Notes: generated by a model from the sequence alone, not told the origin. Shown: positions 52,627-61,464, counted from the stretch's first letter. The stretch is DNA of 64,000 nt from Nocardia sp. BMG51109 (GCF_000526215.1 NZ_JAFQ01000004.1:3844001-3908000); one strand, 5' to 3'. Made by a program: numbers and translations.

Positions 52627-53996
52627 CGCAGCACCTCCCGCGTCACGTCCTCGCCCGCTCGTGACCAGGGCGGCGGCCCGGCGTCGGCCGCCCTGCGCGC
52701 ACCGGCCGGCAGTTCGTGCACGCGCATGTCGTGCTCGTAGAGGAAGTAGTCCACCTGCTGGGTGTGCCGTGGGCGATCGAGCATATGCCCGGAGTGGTGC
52801 TGCTGGTCGGCCACGATCACGCGGCGCATCTCGGCCTCGTCCGGCAGCCGGTACCGGCCCACGGCGTAGGCGCCGACGAGCCGGGCCTGACATTCCACGA
52901 ACGGAAACAGCGTCGGCGTGGCCTGCGCGAACCCGGCGAACACCAGATCCTCGATGCCGGGCAGGAACATTCGCTTGTACAGGTCGATCCGGTTGTCCGG
53001 GGCGCCGACGAACTCGGGATCGAAGAACGGAAAGGTGATGTTGTAGCCGGTGGCATAGATGATGACGTCGAACTCGTCGCTGCTGCCGTCCTGGAAGTGC
53101 ACGGTGCGGCCGTCGAGCCGGACGATATCGGGTTTGGCGATCACGTCGCCGGAGCCGAGGCGCAGCGGCAGTTCCACCGACTGCGTCGGATGTGCCTCGA
53201 ACAGTTTGTGATTCGGGGTGGGCAGCCCGTAGTTCTCCGGCCTCCCCGAGGTCAGCACGTGGCCCCACTGAATGACCTTGCGCTGCCACGACAGCGGCAG
53301 ATACGGGGTGGTGCGGAAATACTTGTCGCCCGGGCGGCCGAACAGGTACTTCGGCACGACCCAGGCGCTCGAGCGTGTCGAGAGGGTCAGCCGGTTGTCC
53401 AGCGCCTTCGACGACAGCTCGACCGCGATGTCGGCCGCGCTGTTGCCCAGGCCGACCACCAGAATCCGCTGTTCGCGGAAGTCCAGCGGGGTGCGCGGGT
53501 CGATGTAGTGGTGCGCGTGCAGGGTCTCGCCGGTGAACTCGCCCGGAAAGTCCGGGAGGCGCGGATCCCAGTGATGTCCGTTGGCCACCACGAGCAGATC
53601 GAACCGCCGCACCTCCCCGCGCTCGGTCTCGAGTTCCCATCCGCCCCCGGGCAGCCGCCGGGCATGCCGGACGCCGTTGCGGAACTCGATGGCCGCCGCG
53701 AGATCGAATGCCGCGCAATAGTCGTCGAGGTACTGCTTGATCTGCGTGTGGTGCGGGAAGTCGGGATAGCCGGCGGGCATCGGGAAGTCGCGGAACGACA
53801 GCTGATGCTTCGACGTGTCGATGTGCAGCGACCGGTAGGCGCTGCTGTGTCCGTTGGGATTGCCGAATGCCCAGTTGCCGCCGATCCGGTCGGAGGATTC
53901 GAAACACACGTACGGCACGCCGTAGTCGTTGAGCATCTTGCCCGCGGTCAGTCCGCTGATGCCCGCACCGATGACGGCGGTCCGCGGTAGATCCAT
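52623..53996 (-). CDS. Flavin-containing (Baeyer-Villiger-like) monooxygenase
   Basis: 457 aa. VIGAGISGLTA binds FAD, FTGETLHAHHY fits the FMO/BVMO identifying pattern FxGxxxHxxxY, VVGLGNSAADIAVEL binds NADPH, and IIYATGYNITFPFF is the C-terminal ATG motif of class B monooxygenases. ATG 53996 follows GGAAGGGATT. First gene of the operon. Divergent TetR gene with an 8-bp-arm palindrome in the shared promoter. It probably oxygenates a ketone or a heteroatom. Confidence 0.92.
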   Translation of the reverse strand: MDLPRTAVIGAGISGLTAGKMLNDYGVPYVCFESSDRIGGNWAFGNPNGHSSAYRSLHIDTSKHQLSFRDFPMPAGYPDFPHHTQIKQYLDDYCAAFDLAAAIEFRNGVRHARRLPGGGWELETERGEVRRFDLLVVANGHHWDPRLPDFPGEFTGETLHAHHYIDPRTPLDFREQRILVVGLGNSAADIAVELSSKALDNRLTLSTRSSAWVVPKYLFGRPGDKYFRTTPYLPLSWQRKVIQWGHVLTSGRPENYGLPTPNHKLFEAHPTQSVELPLRLGSGDVIAKPDIVRLDGRTVHFQDGSSDEFDVIIYATGYNITFPFFDPEFVGAPDNRIDLYKRMFLPGIEDLVFAGFAQATPTLFPFVECQARLVGAYAVGRYRLPDEAEMRRVIVADQQHHSGHMLDRPRHTQQVDYFLYEHDMRVHELPAGARRAADAGPPPWSRAGEDVTREVLR

Positions 53997-54015
53997 GTCG
54001 AATCCCTTCCGAGCC

Positions 54016-54041
54016 GTAGACAGATGCAAAGTTCTGTCTAC
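54016..54041. promoter_or_regulatory. Palindromic operator between FMO operon and TetR gene
   Basis: GTAGACAG (54016-54023) and CTGTCTAC (54034-54041) are perfect 8-bp arms with a 10-bp spacer, 20 bp ahead of the FMO start. A further half-site-like GGACAG follows at about 54046. This is strong for a TetR operator. Confidence 0.7.
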
Positions 54042-54139
54042 TGATGGACAGAATCTCAGATATGTCCACTGCTTGCTATCGTTTTCGCGGAACCGGTGGT
54101 GATCCGCCGCGTGCGGACCTTCGAGCGAAAGCGGGGCGC

Positions 54140-54748
54140 GTGACCGAGGCACCGACGACCCAGGTGCGGGACCGGCTGCTCGACGCCGCCCAGACGTTGC
54201 TGGCGCGCAAGGGGATTCGCGCGACCACCGTGATCGAGGTCGCCGAGGAGGCGGGGGTGTCGCGCGCCTGGCTCTATCGGCACTTCCCGGACAAGTCGGC
54301 GCTGCTGGGCGCCGCGATCGTCCGGCTGACCGATTCGTTCTGGTCCGATGCGCGCGCCGAACTCGATACCGTCGACACCTTCGCCGAGCGGCTGGTGGCG
54401 GGCGTGCGGATCGGCCGCCGCGCCTATGACGATCCGGGTGCGCTGCCGCTGCGGTTGCGTGTGGCCGAACCGGAGGAGTTCGCGGCCTGCGCGGGTGCCG
54501 GCGTCTCGGGGCTGGTCCCGGATCTGGCGGCGTTCTGGCTGCCCTACGTCGAGGCGGCGGCCGGCCGGGGCGAGGTCCACCGCGACCACGACCTGCGCGA
54601 GGCGTCGGAGTGGGTGGCGCGGGTGCTGATCAGCCTGTGCACGATGCCCGGCGAGACGATCGATGCCGATGATCCGGCCGCGGTGCGACACCAGCTCCAC
54701 CGCTTCGTGCTGCCGGGCCTGCGCGCGAACTCGGTGCCCGAGCGGTAG
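54140..54748 (+). CDS. TetR-family regulator of the FMO operon
   Basis: A 202-aa regulator: RDRLLDAAQTLLARKGIRATTVIEVAEEAGVSRAWLYRHFPDKSALL is the helix-turn-helix, and the C-terminal half is a helical ligand domain. GTG 54140 puts the HTH at the usual distance from the N-terminus; ATG 54044 and 54062 lie in the operator region. Likely repressor of the FMO-hydrolase-SDR genes. Confidence 0.88.
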   Translation: MTEAPTTQVRDRLLDAAQTLLARKGIRATTVIEVAEEAGVSRAWLYRHFPDKSALLGAAIVRLTDSFWSDARAELDTVDTFAERLVAGVRIGRRAYDDPGALPLRLRVAEPEEFAACAGAGVSGLVPDLAAFWLPYVEAAAGRGEVHRDHDLREASEWVARVLISLCTMPGETIDADDPAAVRHQLHRFVLPGLRANSVPER

Positions 54749-54798
54749 CACGGCTCCTGGTGCCGTCGGCGCGGTTTCGGCCGGATGCCTGGCGTCGC

Positions 54799-55854
54799 CT
54801 ATCGCAGCGCCCCCGGTACGAGATCGTCGATCGCGGCCGCGGCGCGGGAGAGCATGGTGTGGAACATCAGGTCGCCACGTTCGGTGGGTTGTGCTGCGCC
54901 GCTGCCGAATACGATGATCAGCGGGGCCTGTATCAGCCCGGTGGCATAGTCGCGCCGGCACTGCTCCAGGGAATAGTTCTCGACGCCGTGGCGTAGGAGG
55001 GCGCCGTGATACTCCGCCAGGATCGCTCGTTCGTGGGTGCGGCGGTCGTCGACGGTCAGGCTGGTGCCCAGGAGAAAGGCGATGTCGCGCAACGGGTTCC
55101 CTGGAGTGATCGCCTGCCAGTCGATGATGGTCACGGTGCCGTCGGAGGCGAACATCACGTTGTCCACGCGCAGGTCGCCGTGCAGCAGGGCGAAGTGCTG
55201 GAGCGGTGTGACCAGCCAGTCGCCCGCGGTCGCGACCAGCCAGTCGAGCGCCGCGGACTCGAGCCCGGTCAGCCGGTCGGCGAACCGTTCCCTGAAGGTG
55301 GTGGTCATCGGGGCCAGCACCGAGTCCATCAGTTCCCGGTCCGCGGCGGTCGGCAGGGTCATCCCGGGCTCGCCGAGCAGTGTCTCGTCGCACCAGCGCG
55401 GTCCGTGCAGTCCCGCCACGGCGACGGCGATGGCCCGTGCTTGTCCGGCGCTGCATCCGGTGATCTGGTCGCCCTGGGTGGCGGGCGCGAGATCGTCGAG
55501 CAGCAGCACGAATTCGCTGCCGGTCTCCGACAGCGCCGAGGCGTAGCACCGCGCCAGCGGCACCCGCACCGTGGCGGCCAGGGTGCGGTAGAAGCACACC
55601 TCGTTGCGGAACGCGCCGCTGCCGAAACTGCGCTGCTCCTCCGGGCCGGTAGCGAGCTTGGCGACCATTCGGTCCGGCAGCGCGCACTCGCCCCGATAGC
55701 GCAGGTCGAGCCGATAGCTTCCGGCCATCTGACCCGATCCGACCGGCGTGGCCGCGACCTCCTCGACGGTCGCTTCGTGACCTCCCGACCGCAGCAGCCG
55801 GGTGAGCCACTCGGCGGTGAGATCCTCTGCGCGCGTGGGGATATCGGTCGACAT
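54799..55854 (-). CDS. Aminoglycoside phosphotransferase/choline-kinase-like protein
   Basis: 351 aa with a kinase-like fold: KLATGP (Lys region), EVCFYRTLAA, LLLDDLAPA (hinge), HGDLRVDNVMF (catalytic loop, Brenner motif) and IIDWQAITPGNPLRDIAFLLG (Mg-binding Asp). Such proteins with an N-terminal GSGQMAGSYR loop are common beside acyl-CoA and LLM enzymes in actinobacteria, where they may phosphorylate small molecules. ATG 55854 has GAGG 6 bp upstream. It starts 10 bp after the LLM gene, so they form an operon. Confidence 0.85.
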   Translation of the reverse strand: MSTDIPTRAEDLTAEWLTRLLRSGGHEATVEEVAATPVGSGQMAGSYRLDLRYRGECALPDRMVAKLATGPEEQRSFGSGAFRNEVCFYRTLAATVRVPLARCYASALSETGSEFVLLLDDLAPATQGDQITGCSAGQARAIAVAVAGLHGPRWCDETLLGEPGMTLPTAADRELMDSVLAPMTTTFRERFADRLTGLESAALDWLVATAGDWLVTPLQHFALLHGDLRVDNVMFASDGTVTIIDWQAITPGNPLRDIAFLLGTSLTVDDRRTHERAILAEYHGALLRHGVENYSLEQCRRDYATGLIQAPLIIVFGSGAAQPTERGDLMFHTMLSRAAAAIDDLVPGALR

Positions 55855-55864
55855 GGTTACCTCG

Positions 55865-56953
55865 CTAACTCGCACCCGGATTCACGGGCAGATCACGGTC
55901 GACCGGGCGGACCGCCCGGTAGGCGTCCACCACCGGCGCGAGCTCGGTGGGCGTGGCGCCGTGCAGGATCACCGAATCGACACCGAGCGTGAACTGGCGG
56001 GCCACGGCCTTCGCGCAGGCGGCGGCGGACCCGGTTGCGCAATCACGCACCCACGCTTCGGGAATCGTCGCGGCCAGCTCGCGCAGTTCGGCCGGTGTCG
56101 CGGTGGCATCGATCGCTCCCCGCGCGCCGGTGAACGCCGTGCTCGCCCGCACGCGGTCCAGATCCGCTGTGTGCCAACCGTTCGCGCGCATCACAGAGTC
56201 CGGGTAGCCCTGCAGGTAGGTGGCCAGCCGGCCGTACAACCGGCGGAGCCGCTCCTCCTCGGGGTGCTGATCGTCGACCGTGGCCAGCACCGACCAGATC
56301 CGCACCGCGGCCGGGTCGCGTCCGGCGCGTTCGGCCGCGGTGCGCACCGTGCCGACCGCGGCGGTGACCGCCTCGTCGCTCAGGAAGGTGTGCAGCACGA
56401 CCGCGTCGGCACTGCGGCCGGCCAGCTCCAGCGTGCGAGAACCCATGGTGGTCAACAGGATCGGCGGCGGGGCCGCCAGGTCGACACCCAGGTGCAGCAC
56501 CGGGTACGCGCCGATCGCACCGTCGTGCCCGACGATGGTCTCACCGCGCCACAACCGGCGCAGGACGTCGACGAACTCGTCGAGTTGCGCGCCGGTGACG
56601 GTGGGCAGCCCGAGGACCTGCCACTGAGCGGTGATGCCGCGCCCCAGCCCCAGCGCGAACCGCCCCTCGCTCAACTCGCTGAGCGTGGCTCCCATCGTGG
56701 CCGTGACCAGCGGATGCCGGGTGTGATGATTGGTCGCCGCCGTCGCCACCCCCAGCCGGGGCGCGGCCGCCGCGAGGGCGCCCGACAACACCGCGGCATC
56801 CTTGACATTGAACCGCTCCGACACGAACGCGGCCCCCAGCCCGGCCCGATCCGCCACGCCCGCCTCCGCGACGAGTTCGGCCGGCCGCACCGGATGCCGG
56901 GACAGCGCGTAGTAACCAAGCTCGGGGAGCAGCGCGGTCACGGTATCGCCCAT
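55865..56953 (-). CDS. LLM-class F420-dependent oxidoreductase
   Basis: A 362-aa luciferase-like TIM barrel: GLGAAFVSERFNVKDAA, TAATNHHTRHPLVTATMGATL and RFALGLGRGITAQW are the flavin/F420 monooxygenase strands, and PILLTTMGSRTLELAGRSADAVVL is the C-terminal signature. F420 use fits the actinobacterial host. First gene of the LLM-kinase pair. Upstream, GTTGCAGCAAC (56972-56982) is an 11-bp palindrome in its promoter. Confidence 0.9.
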   Translation of the reverse strand: MGDTVTALLPELGYYALSRHPVRPAELVAEAGVADRAGLGAAFVSERFNVKDAAVLSGALAAAAPRLGVATAATNHHTRHPLVTATMGATLSELSEGRFALGLGRGITAQWQVLGLPTVTGAQLDEFVDVLRRLWRGETIVGHDGAIGAYPVLHLGVDLAAPPPILLTTMGSRTLELAGRSADAVVLHTFLSDEAVTAAVGTVRTAAERAGRDPAAVRIWSVLATVDDQHPEEERLRRLYGRLATYLQGYPDSVMRANGWHTADLDRVRASTAFTGARGAIDATATPAELRELAATIPEAWVRDCATGSAAACAKAVARQFTLGVDSVILHGATPTELAPVVDAYRAVRPVDRDLPVNPGAS

Positions 56954-57055
56954 GGGCCAAATCTAGAACCAGTTGCAGCAACCTGTGTACAGATTCGGGA
57001 AAATGTCTACTGCGGTCCTGGGCAACCGATCTCGAAGCGCTGCGAGAGAGGCGTG

Positions 57056-57481
57056 TCAGTTCCCCTCGAGGATGTGCGCGTAGGGGTCATCCTCGGCGCT
57101 GATGTGCTCGGGCATCGGATAGTACGTCTTGATCAGTAGATTGCCTTCGGTGTCCCACGCGAAGGTCTCGATGCTGTGGACCGTCACCGTGTCATCGCCG
57201 GTGCCGAATCGGTTCTCGCACACCCATGCCATCTCGTCGCCGTTGACCTGCACGGTCAGCATCGTGATCCGCAGGAGTTGCTGAAACAGGTCCCAGGCGT
57301 GGGTGGTGGCCGCGGCGAAGCCCGTCTTCTCCTCCGTGCCGACCGGATCGAACAGGCGGACATCGGCCGGGATGATGGTGCGCCAGGAGTCGACCCACTC
57401 TTCTTTCCGGCCGGCGTTCCATAGTTCGGCGTGTTTGGCGGCGTGTGCCAGTCGAGCTTTCCGGGTGGGAACCTTCGTCAC
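57056..57481 (-). CDS. SnoaL/NTF2-like protein
   Basis: 141 aa with the pattern of nuclear-transport-factor-2-fold proteins: an N-terminal helix (AAKHAELWNAGRKEEWVDSWRTI), an ADVRLFDPVGTEEKTG strand and a C-terminal beta-sheet (TVHSIETFAWDTEGNLLIKTYY). GTG 57481 follows GAGGAGG at 7 bp. It is 89 bp downstream of the MerR gene in the same direction. It may be an isomerase, cyclase or binding protein. Confidence 0.8.
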   Translation of the reverse strand: MTKVPTRKARLAHAAKHAELWNAGRKEEWVDSWRTIIPADVRLFDPVGTEEKTGFAAATTHAWDLFQQLLRITMLTVQVNGDEMAWVCENRFGTGDDTVTVHSIETFAWDTEGNLLIKTYYPMPEHISAEDDPYAHILEGN

Positions 57482-57570
57482 GGTGGGCCTCCTCTGTCCG
57501 GGACGGCGCCCGATCCTCAGTTGGCGAAAGGGTGTTCCGGACAACAGGATAGACAGGTGTCCATTTCGGA

Positions 57571-57993
57571 TCAACCGTGCGATATGGTCAGTTGCTCGAC
57601 GGGCGTTCCCGCGAGGAGCTGGTCGAGGCCGGCCATCATCGTCGGGCATTCCTGGGCCGGATGTTCGGTGGGGCAGCCGCGGGCGTGGGACAGGAAGTGC
57701 TGGGCCGTCTTCGCCCGGGAAATGACCTCGTCGAGCGCGATGATCTGCTGGTCGATGCGGGCGCGCCACTCCGGTCCGGGTGCGTCCAGGACGGCCGCGG
57801 CGGTGTCGAGGGGAAGTCCCAGGCTCTGCGCGAGTTTGATGAAGGCCAGCCGGCGGAGCTGTTCGGAGTCGTACATTCGCTTGCCGCCGCTGCGGGTGCT
57901 GGGGCGCACCAGGCCGCGCTCGTCGTAGTACCGCAGTGCCGACGCGGACATGCCCAGCGTGGCGGCGGCCCGGCCGATCGGGATGAGGTCCAT
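57571..57993 (-). CDS. MerR-family regulator
   Basis: 140 aa: IPIGRAAATLGMSASALRYYDERGLVRP (winged HTH), GGKRMYDSEQLRRLAFIKLAQSLGLPL and a dimer helix, then a C-terminal tail with two Cys (GCPTEHPAQECPTM) that could sense metal or redox. ATG 57993. Divergent from the methyltransferase gene, with a MerR-like inverted repeat between them. Confidence 0.88.
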   Translation of the reverse strand: MDLIPIGRAAATLGMSASALRYYDERGLVRPSTRSGGKRMYDSEQLRRLAFIKLAQSLGLPLDTAAAVLDAPGPEWRARIDQQIIALDEVISRAKTAQHFLSHARGCPTEHPAQECPTMMAGLDQLLAGTPVEQLTISHG

Positions 57994-58006
57994 GCTGCTA
58001 TTTGAC

Positions 58007-58022
58007 TTCAAGTCGGCTTGAA
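58007..58022. promoter_or_regulatory. MerR-type operator in divergent promoter
   Basis: TTCAAG (58007-58012), TCGG, CTTGAA (58017-58022). It adjoins a TTGACT -35-like hexamer (58002-58007). It lies between the MerR and methyltransferase genes and fits promoter-spacer binding by MerR proteins. Confidence 0.55.
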
Positions 58023-58069
58023 CCAGCAAGGTGTGTCGAGGAAATCATTTGCCGAGGAGGGCATTCGAC

Positions 58070-58681
58070 ATGACGCAGTCCGCTCCCGTAGTCAACCACC
58101 ACGCCGGGCAGGCCGGTTTCGCCGGACCGATCGGATCGGCGGTGGGGCTGGTCATGCTGGTCGCCGGCCGCCGGCGCGATCGCATGGTGGCCGATCTCGC
58201 CGCGGTGACGCCGTCCGACCATGTGGTCGACATCGGTTGCGGGCCGGGCGGAGCGGCCGGGGCGGCGGCGCGTCGCGGCGCTCGGGTCACCGGCGTGGAT
58301 CCGGCGCCGGCGATGTTGCGACTGGCCCGTATCTTCGTGCGCGAGAGGGCAATCCGGTGGGTCGAGGGCGCCTCGGAGGAGTTGCCGCTGCCCGACGGCA
58401 CGGCCACGGTGGCGTGGGCCACGGCGACGGTCCATCACTGGCCCGATGTCACCACCGCGTTGACGGAGATCCATCGCGTACTGACCCCCGGGGGCCGTTT
58501 CGTGACGATGGAGCGAGACGTGGCCGTGGACGCAACCGGCCTGGCCAGCCACGGCTGGACCGAGGCCCAGGCCCGGACGTTCGCCGATCTGTGCCGCGCC
58601 GCGAACTTCACCGACGTGCGGGTCGACCGCCACGCGGCCGGTAGGCGCTCGTTCTGGGCGGTCCGGGCTGTCCGGCCCTGA
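58070..58681 (+). CDS. Class I SAM-dependent methyltransferase
   Basis: 203 aa: VVDIGCGPGGAAGAAA (SAM motif I), VTGVDPAPAMLRLA (motif II acid), WATATVHHWPDVTTAL and RVLTPGGRFV (motif IV/V). A UbiE-type small-molecule methyltransferase. ATG 58070 is preceded by GAGGAGG. Divergent from and probably controlled by the MerR regulator. Confidence 0.9.
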   Translation: MTQSAPVVNHHAGQAGFAGPIGSAVGLVMLVAGRRRDRMVADLAAVTPSDHVVDIGCGPGGAAGAAARRGARVTGVDPAPAMLRLARIFVRERAIRWVEGASEELPLPDGTATVAWATATVHHWPDVTTALTEIHRVLTPGGRFVTMERDVAVDATGLASHGWTEAQARTFADLCRAANFTDVRVDRHAAGRRSFWAVRAVRP

Positions 58682-58876
58682 GTCGCTACCGCGCTCGCCA
58701 CGAGGGAGCCTGAATCCGGCTGGGAAGGAAGGTCTTCGCGCCGCCTCCTCGGGGAGTGCAACCATGTTCGACGAGGCGGCGCGGTTCGGCGGCTTCTTCG
58801 CCGAGCGGCTTCGCTCTCGGTCGGGCCCGGACTCGCGGCACGCGCATGGTGCGGTGGCGCGTGCCGCGGTGCGGGG

Positions 58877-59068
58877 TCACCGGCAGGCACACTTCAGCAG
58901 CTCGGATGCGGGGTCGACGTGGGTGCCGAATGCCGTCCACAGCGAACCGTCCGAAAGTCGTTGCAGGGTAAAGCGATACCGGCCGTAGCAGGCGCGGGAT
59001 ACCGCCGCGAGCCGAGCCTTTCCGACAACCCGGTAGGGGTGTCCACCGATGTGCACCATCTGGTTCAT
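58877..59068 (-). CDS. Small 63-aa hypothetical protein
   Basis: The frame from ATG 59068 encodes MVHIGGHPYRVVGKARLAAV, YGRYRFTLQRLSDGSLWTAFGTHVD and LLKCACR, a compact beta-rich small protein that looks genuinely coding. AAAGGGG lies upstream. No known family. It is divergent from the response regulator, whose target it could be. Confidence 0.55.
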   Translation of the reverse strand: MNQMVHIGGHPYRVVGKARLAAVSRACYGRYRFTLQRLSDGSLWTAFGTHVDPASELLKCACR

Positions 59069-59144
59069 GACCTGATCGCCCCTTTCGTCGTCCAGCTTTG
59101 ATCTCGAACACTGCCGACACCGTGGCAGGCGGTAGCTGAGGACG

Positions 59145-59173
59145 ACCTGAAGTGACCTGAAATCCTCTTCAGG
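59145..59173. promoter_or_regulatory. Response-regulator box upstream of the two-component operon
   Basis: ACCTGAA at 59145-59151 and 59155-59161 are direct repeats 10 bp apart, followed by the inverted half TTCAGG (59168-59173). Tandem half-sites with helical spacing, 23 bp before the start, are typical for OmpR-type autoregulation. Confidence 0.5.
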
Positions 59174-59195
59174 GTCGATCTGACAGTCTGTGTGG

Positions 59196-59873
59196 ATGCG
59201 CCTGCTGATCGTGGAGGACGAAAAGCACCTGGCCGACGCGCTGGCCAAGGGGCTGGCGGCCGAGGGGTTCGCGGTGGATGTCGTCCACAACGGCACCGAC
59301 GGCCTGCACCGGGCCACCACCGACGACTACGACCTGATCATCCTGGACATCATGTTGCCGGGCATGAACGGCTACCGGGTGTGCGGTGCGCTGCGCGCGG
59401 CCGGTGACGACACGCCGGTGCTGATGCTGACCGCCAAGGACGGCGAATACGACGAGGCGGAGGGCCTCGACACCGGGGCGGACGACTACCTCAGCAAACC
59501 GTTCTCCTACGTGGTGTTGCTGGCCCGCATTCGTGCGTTGCTGCGCCGCCGCACGCGGGGCGGCGCGCCGACGCTGTGCGTCGGCGACCTGACCATCGAC
59601 CCGAACACCCGTGCGTGCCGGCGGGCCGGGCAGGACGTGGCGCTCACCGCCAAGGAGTTCTCGGTGCTCGAGTACCTCGCGACCCGGGGCGGTGAAGTCG
59701 TGTCGAAAGCCGATGTGCTGGAACATGTCTGGGATTTCGCCTACGAGGGCGATCCGAACATCGTGGAGGTGTACATCAGCGTGCTGCGCCGGAAGGTCGA
59801 CGCGCCGTTCGGGCGGCGGTCGATCCGCACCGTGCGCGGGGCCGGCTATCGATTGGTAGCCGACGGTGGCTGA
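59196..59873 (+). CDS. OmpR-family response regulator
   Basis: 225 aa: receiver domain with VEDE acid pocket, DLIILDIMLPG (phosphoacceptor Asp about 51), MLTA and LSKPF (Lys); the C-terminal winged helix has LTAKEFSVLEYLATRGGEVVSKADVLEHVWD and VYISVLRRKVD, RTVRGAGYRL. ATG 59196 is used; GTG 59190 is 2 codons upstream. The last codons overlap the sensor kinase start by 8 bp, so the two are co-translated. Confidence 0.95.
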   Translation: MRLLIVEDEKHLADALAKGLAAEGFAVDVVHNGTDGLHRATTDDYDLIILDIMLPGMNGYRVCGALRAAGDDTPVLMLTAKDGEYDEAEGLDTGADDYLSKPFSYVVLLARIRALLRRRTRGGAPTLCVGDLTIDPNTRACRRAGQDVALTAKEFSVLEYLATRGGEVVSKADVLEHVWDFAYEGDPNIVEVYISVLRRKVDAPFGRRSIRTVRGAGYRLVADGG

Positions 59874-61464
59874 GCGGGCGCACCGGAGGTGCTGGGGTTC
59901 GGTGCGGGCGCGCACCACGGTGGCCTCTACCGCGGTGGTTGCGGTGGCGCTGGTGGCGGCCGGTCTCGCGCTGCTCGGGGTGTTGCGGGACAACCTCGTC
60001 GACAGCGCGAGCATGCAGGCCGAGATGACCGCGCGGGAGGTGGCGACCCGGGTCGAGAGCGGGGCGGATCTGCCGACGTTGAACTTGCCCGATCCGGATA
60101 CTCAACCGGTGCAGGTGGTTTCGGCCGATGGGCGGGTTCTGGCGGCCGACCACGACCTGCCGCTCCACGGCCCCATGGCCGACTTCGCGCCGCTTGCTGC
60201 TACCCCGACCGCGTTCGGCGGCAACGGTTCCGGCGCTCGGAGCGGCTCCGGTACCCCCAACGGATCCGGCGCCCACCAAGACTCCGATAACGACGAAGAA
60301 GACGAAGAAGACGATGAGGACGAGCACGACGCCGACGAGCACGACGCCGATCACAAGCAGGACGGTAACGACAAGAACGGCGGCGAACCGGTAGCCGGCA
60401 GTACCGTCAGCCCGTCCACGGCAGACGTGACGTTCCGCGACATGCAACTCCCCGTGGACGACGACGGCCCGCAACCGTTCCAGGTGGCCGCGCTCGTATC
60501 CCACACCCCGGACGGCCGCCCGGTCGCGATCTACGCCGGAACATCGCTGGAGACGGCGGACAACGCCGTGTCCGGGGTGCGCGGCGCCATGCTGATCGGC
60601 CTGCCGCTGCTGCTCGCCCTGATCGCCGCCATGACCTGGCTGGTGACCCGCCGCGCCCTGCGCCCGGTCGAGGGGATCCGCTCCGAACTCGTCGAGATCA
60701 TGCACGGCGACCTGTCCCGCCGCGTCCCGGTGCCGTCCTCACGGGACGAAATCGCCCGTCTCGCAAGCACAACCAACGACACGCTGACCGCCCTGGAGGA
60801 ATCGTCCGAGCGGCAGCGCCGTTTCGTCGCCGACGCCGCCCACGAACTGCGCAGCCCCATCGCCAGCCTGCGCACCCAGCTGGAGGTCGCCCGCGCGCAC
60901 CCGCAGCTGCTGGAACTGGACAGCCTGATCGACGACACCGTGCGCCTGGAACATCTCGCGGCGGACCTGTTGTTGCTGGCCCGCATCGACGCGGGCGAGC
61001 AACCGCGGCGCGATCCGGTCGATCTCGCGGCGCTGATCCGCGACCAGGTCGCCTCCCGCGCGGGCGATCGTCATCGGGTCGAGGTCCGGGCACCCGCCGA
61101 CCCCGTCGTCGTCCTCGGTAGCCGCATGCAATTGGGCCGCGTCCTGGCCAACCTGATCGACAATGCGCAGCGGCACGCCGTCACGACGGTGCGAGTCGAA
61201 TTGTCACAGACCATCGACACCGCCGTCGTCGACGTGACCGACGACGGTTCCGGTGTGCCGCAGGCGGATCGCGACCGCATCTTCCAGCGCTTCGTCCGCC
61301 TGGACGACGCCCGCAGCCGCGACGAGGGCGGCGCGGGCCTGGGCCTGGCCATCGTCCGCGACGTCGTCGAGCGCCATCAGGGCCGGATCGAGGTCGGCGA
61401 CGGCCCGCAAGCCGGCGCCCGCTTCACCATCACGCTGCCCCTGGCCGCGCCGGCGCCCGTGTAG
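59866..61464 (+). CDS. Sensor histidine kinase with acidic His/Asp-rich sensor loop
   Basis: 532 aa. Transmembrane helix at about 20-42, an extracytoplasmic domain of about 200 residues, a second helix (GAMLIGLPLLLALIAAMTWLV, about 242-262), HAMP, HisKA (VADAAHELRSPIASLRTQLE) and HATPase (NLIDNAQRHAV, DDGSGVPQADRDRIF, GAGLGLAIV). The sensor domain contains a highly acidic stretch at about residues 137-172 (DNDEEDEEDDEDEHDADEHD and more) with the repeat DEHDA, suited to bind metal cations or cationic peptides. GTG 59866 overlaps the response regulator. Confidence 0.93.
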   Translation: MAERAHRRCWGSVRARTTVASTAVVAVALVAAGLALLGVLRDNLVDSASMQAEMTAREVATRVESGADLPTLNLPDPDTQPVQVVSADGRVLAADHDLPLHGPMADFAPLAATPTAFGGNGSGARSGSGTPNGSGAHQDSDNDEEDEEDDEDEHDADEHDADHKQDGNDKNGGEPVAGSTVSPSTADVTFRDMQLPVDDDGPQPFQVAALVSHTPDGRPVAIYAGTSLETADNAVSGVRGAMLIGLPLLLALIAAMTWLVTRRALRPVEGIRSELVEIMHGDLSRRVPVPSSRDEIARLASTTNDTLTALEESSERQRRFVADAAHELRSPIASLRTQLEVARAHPQLLELDSLIDDTVRLEHLAADLLLLARIDAGEQPRRDPVDLAALIRDQVASRAGDRHRVEVRAPADPVVVLGSRMQLGRVLANLIDNAQRHAVTTVRVELSQTIDTAVVDVTDDGSGVPQADRDRIFQRFVRLDDARSRDEGGAGLGLAIVRDVVERHQGRIEVGDGPQAGARFTITLPLAAPAPV

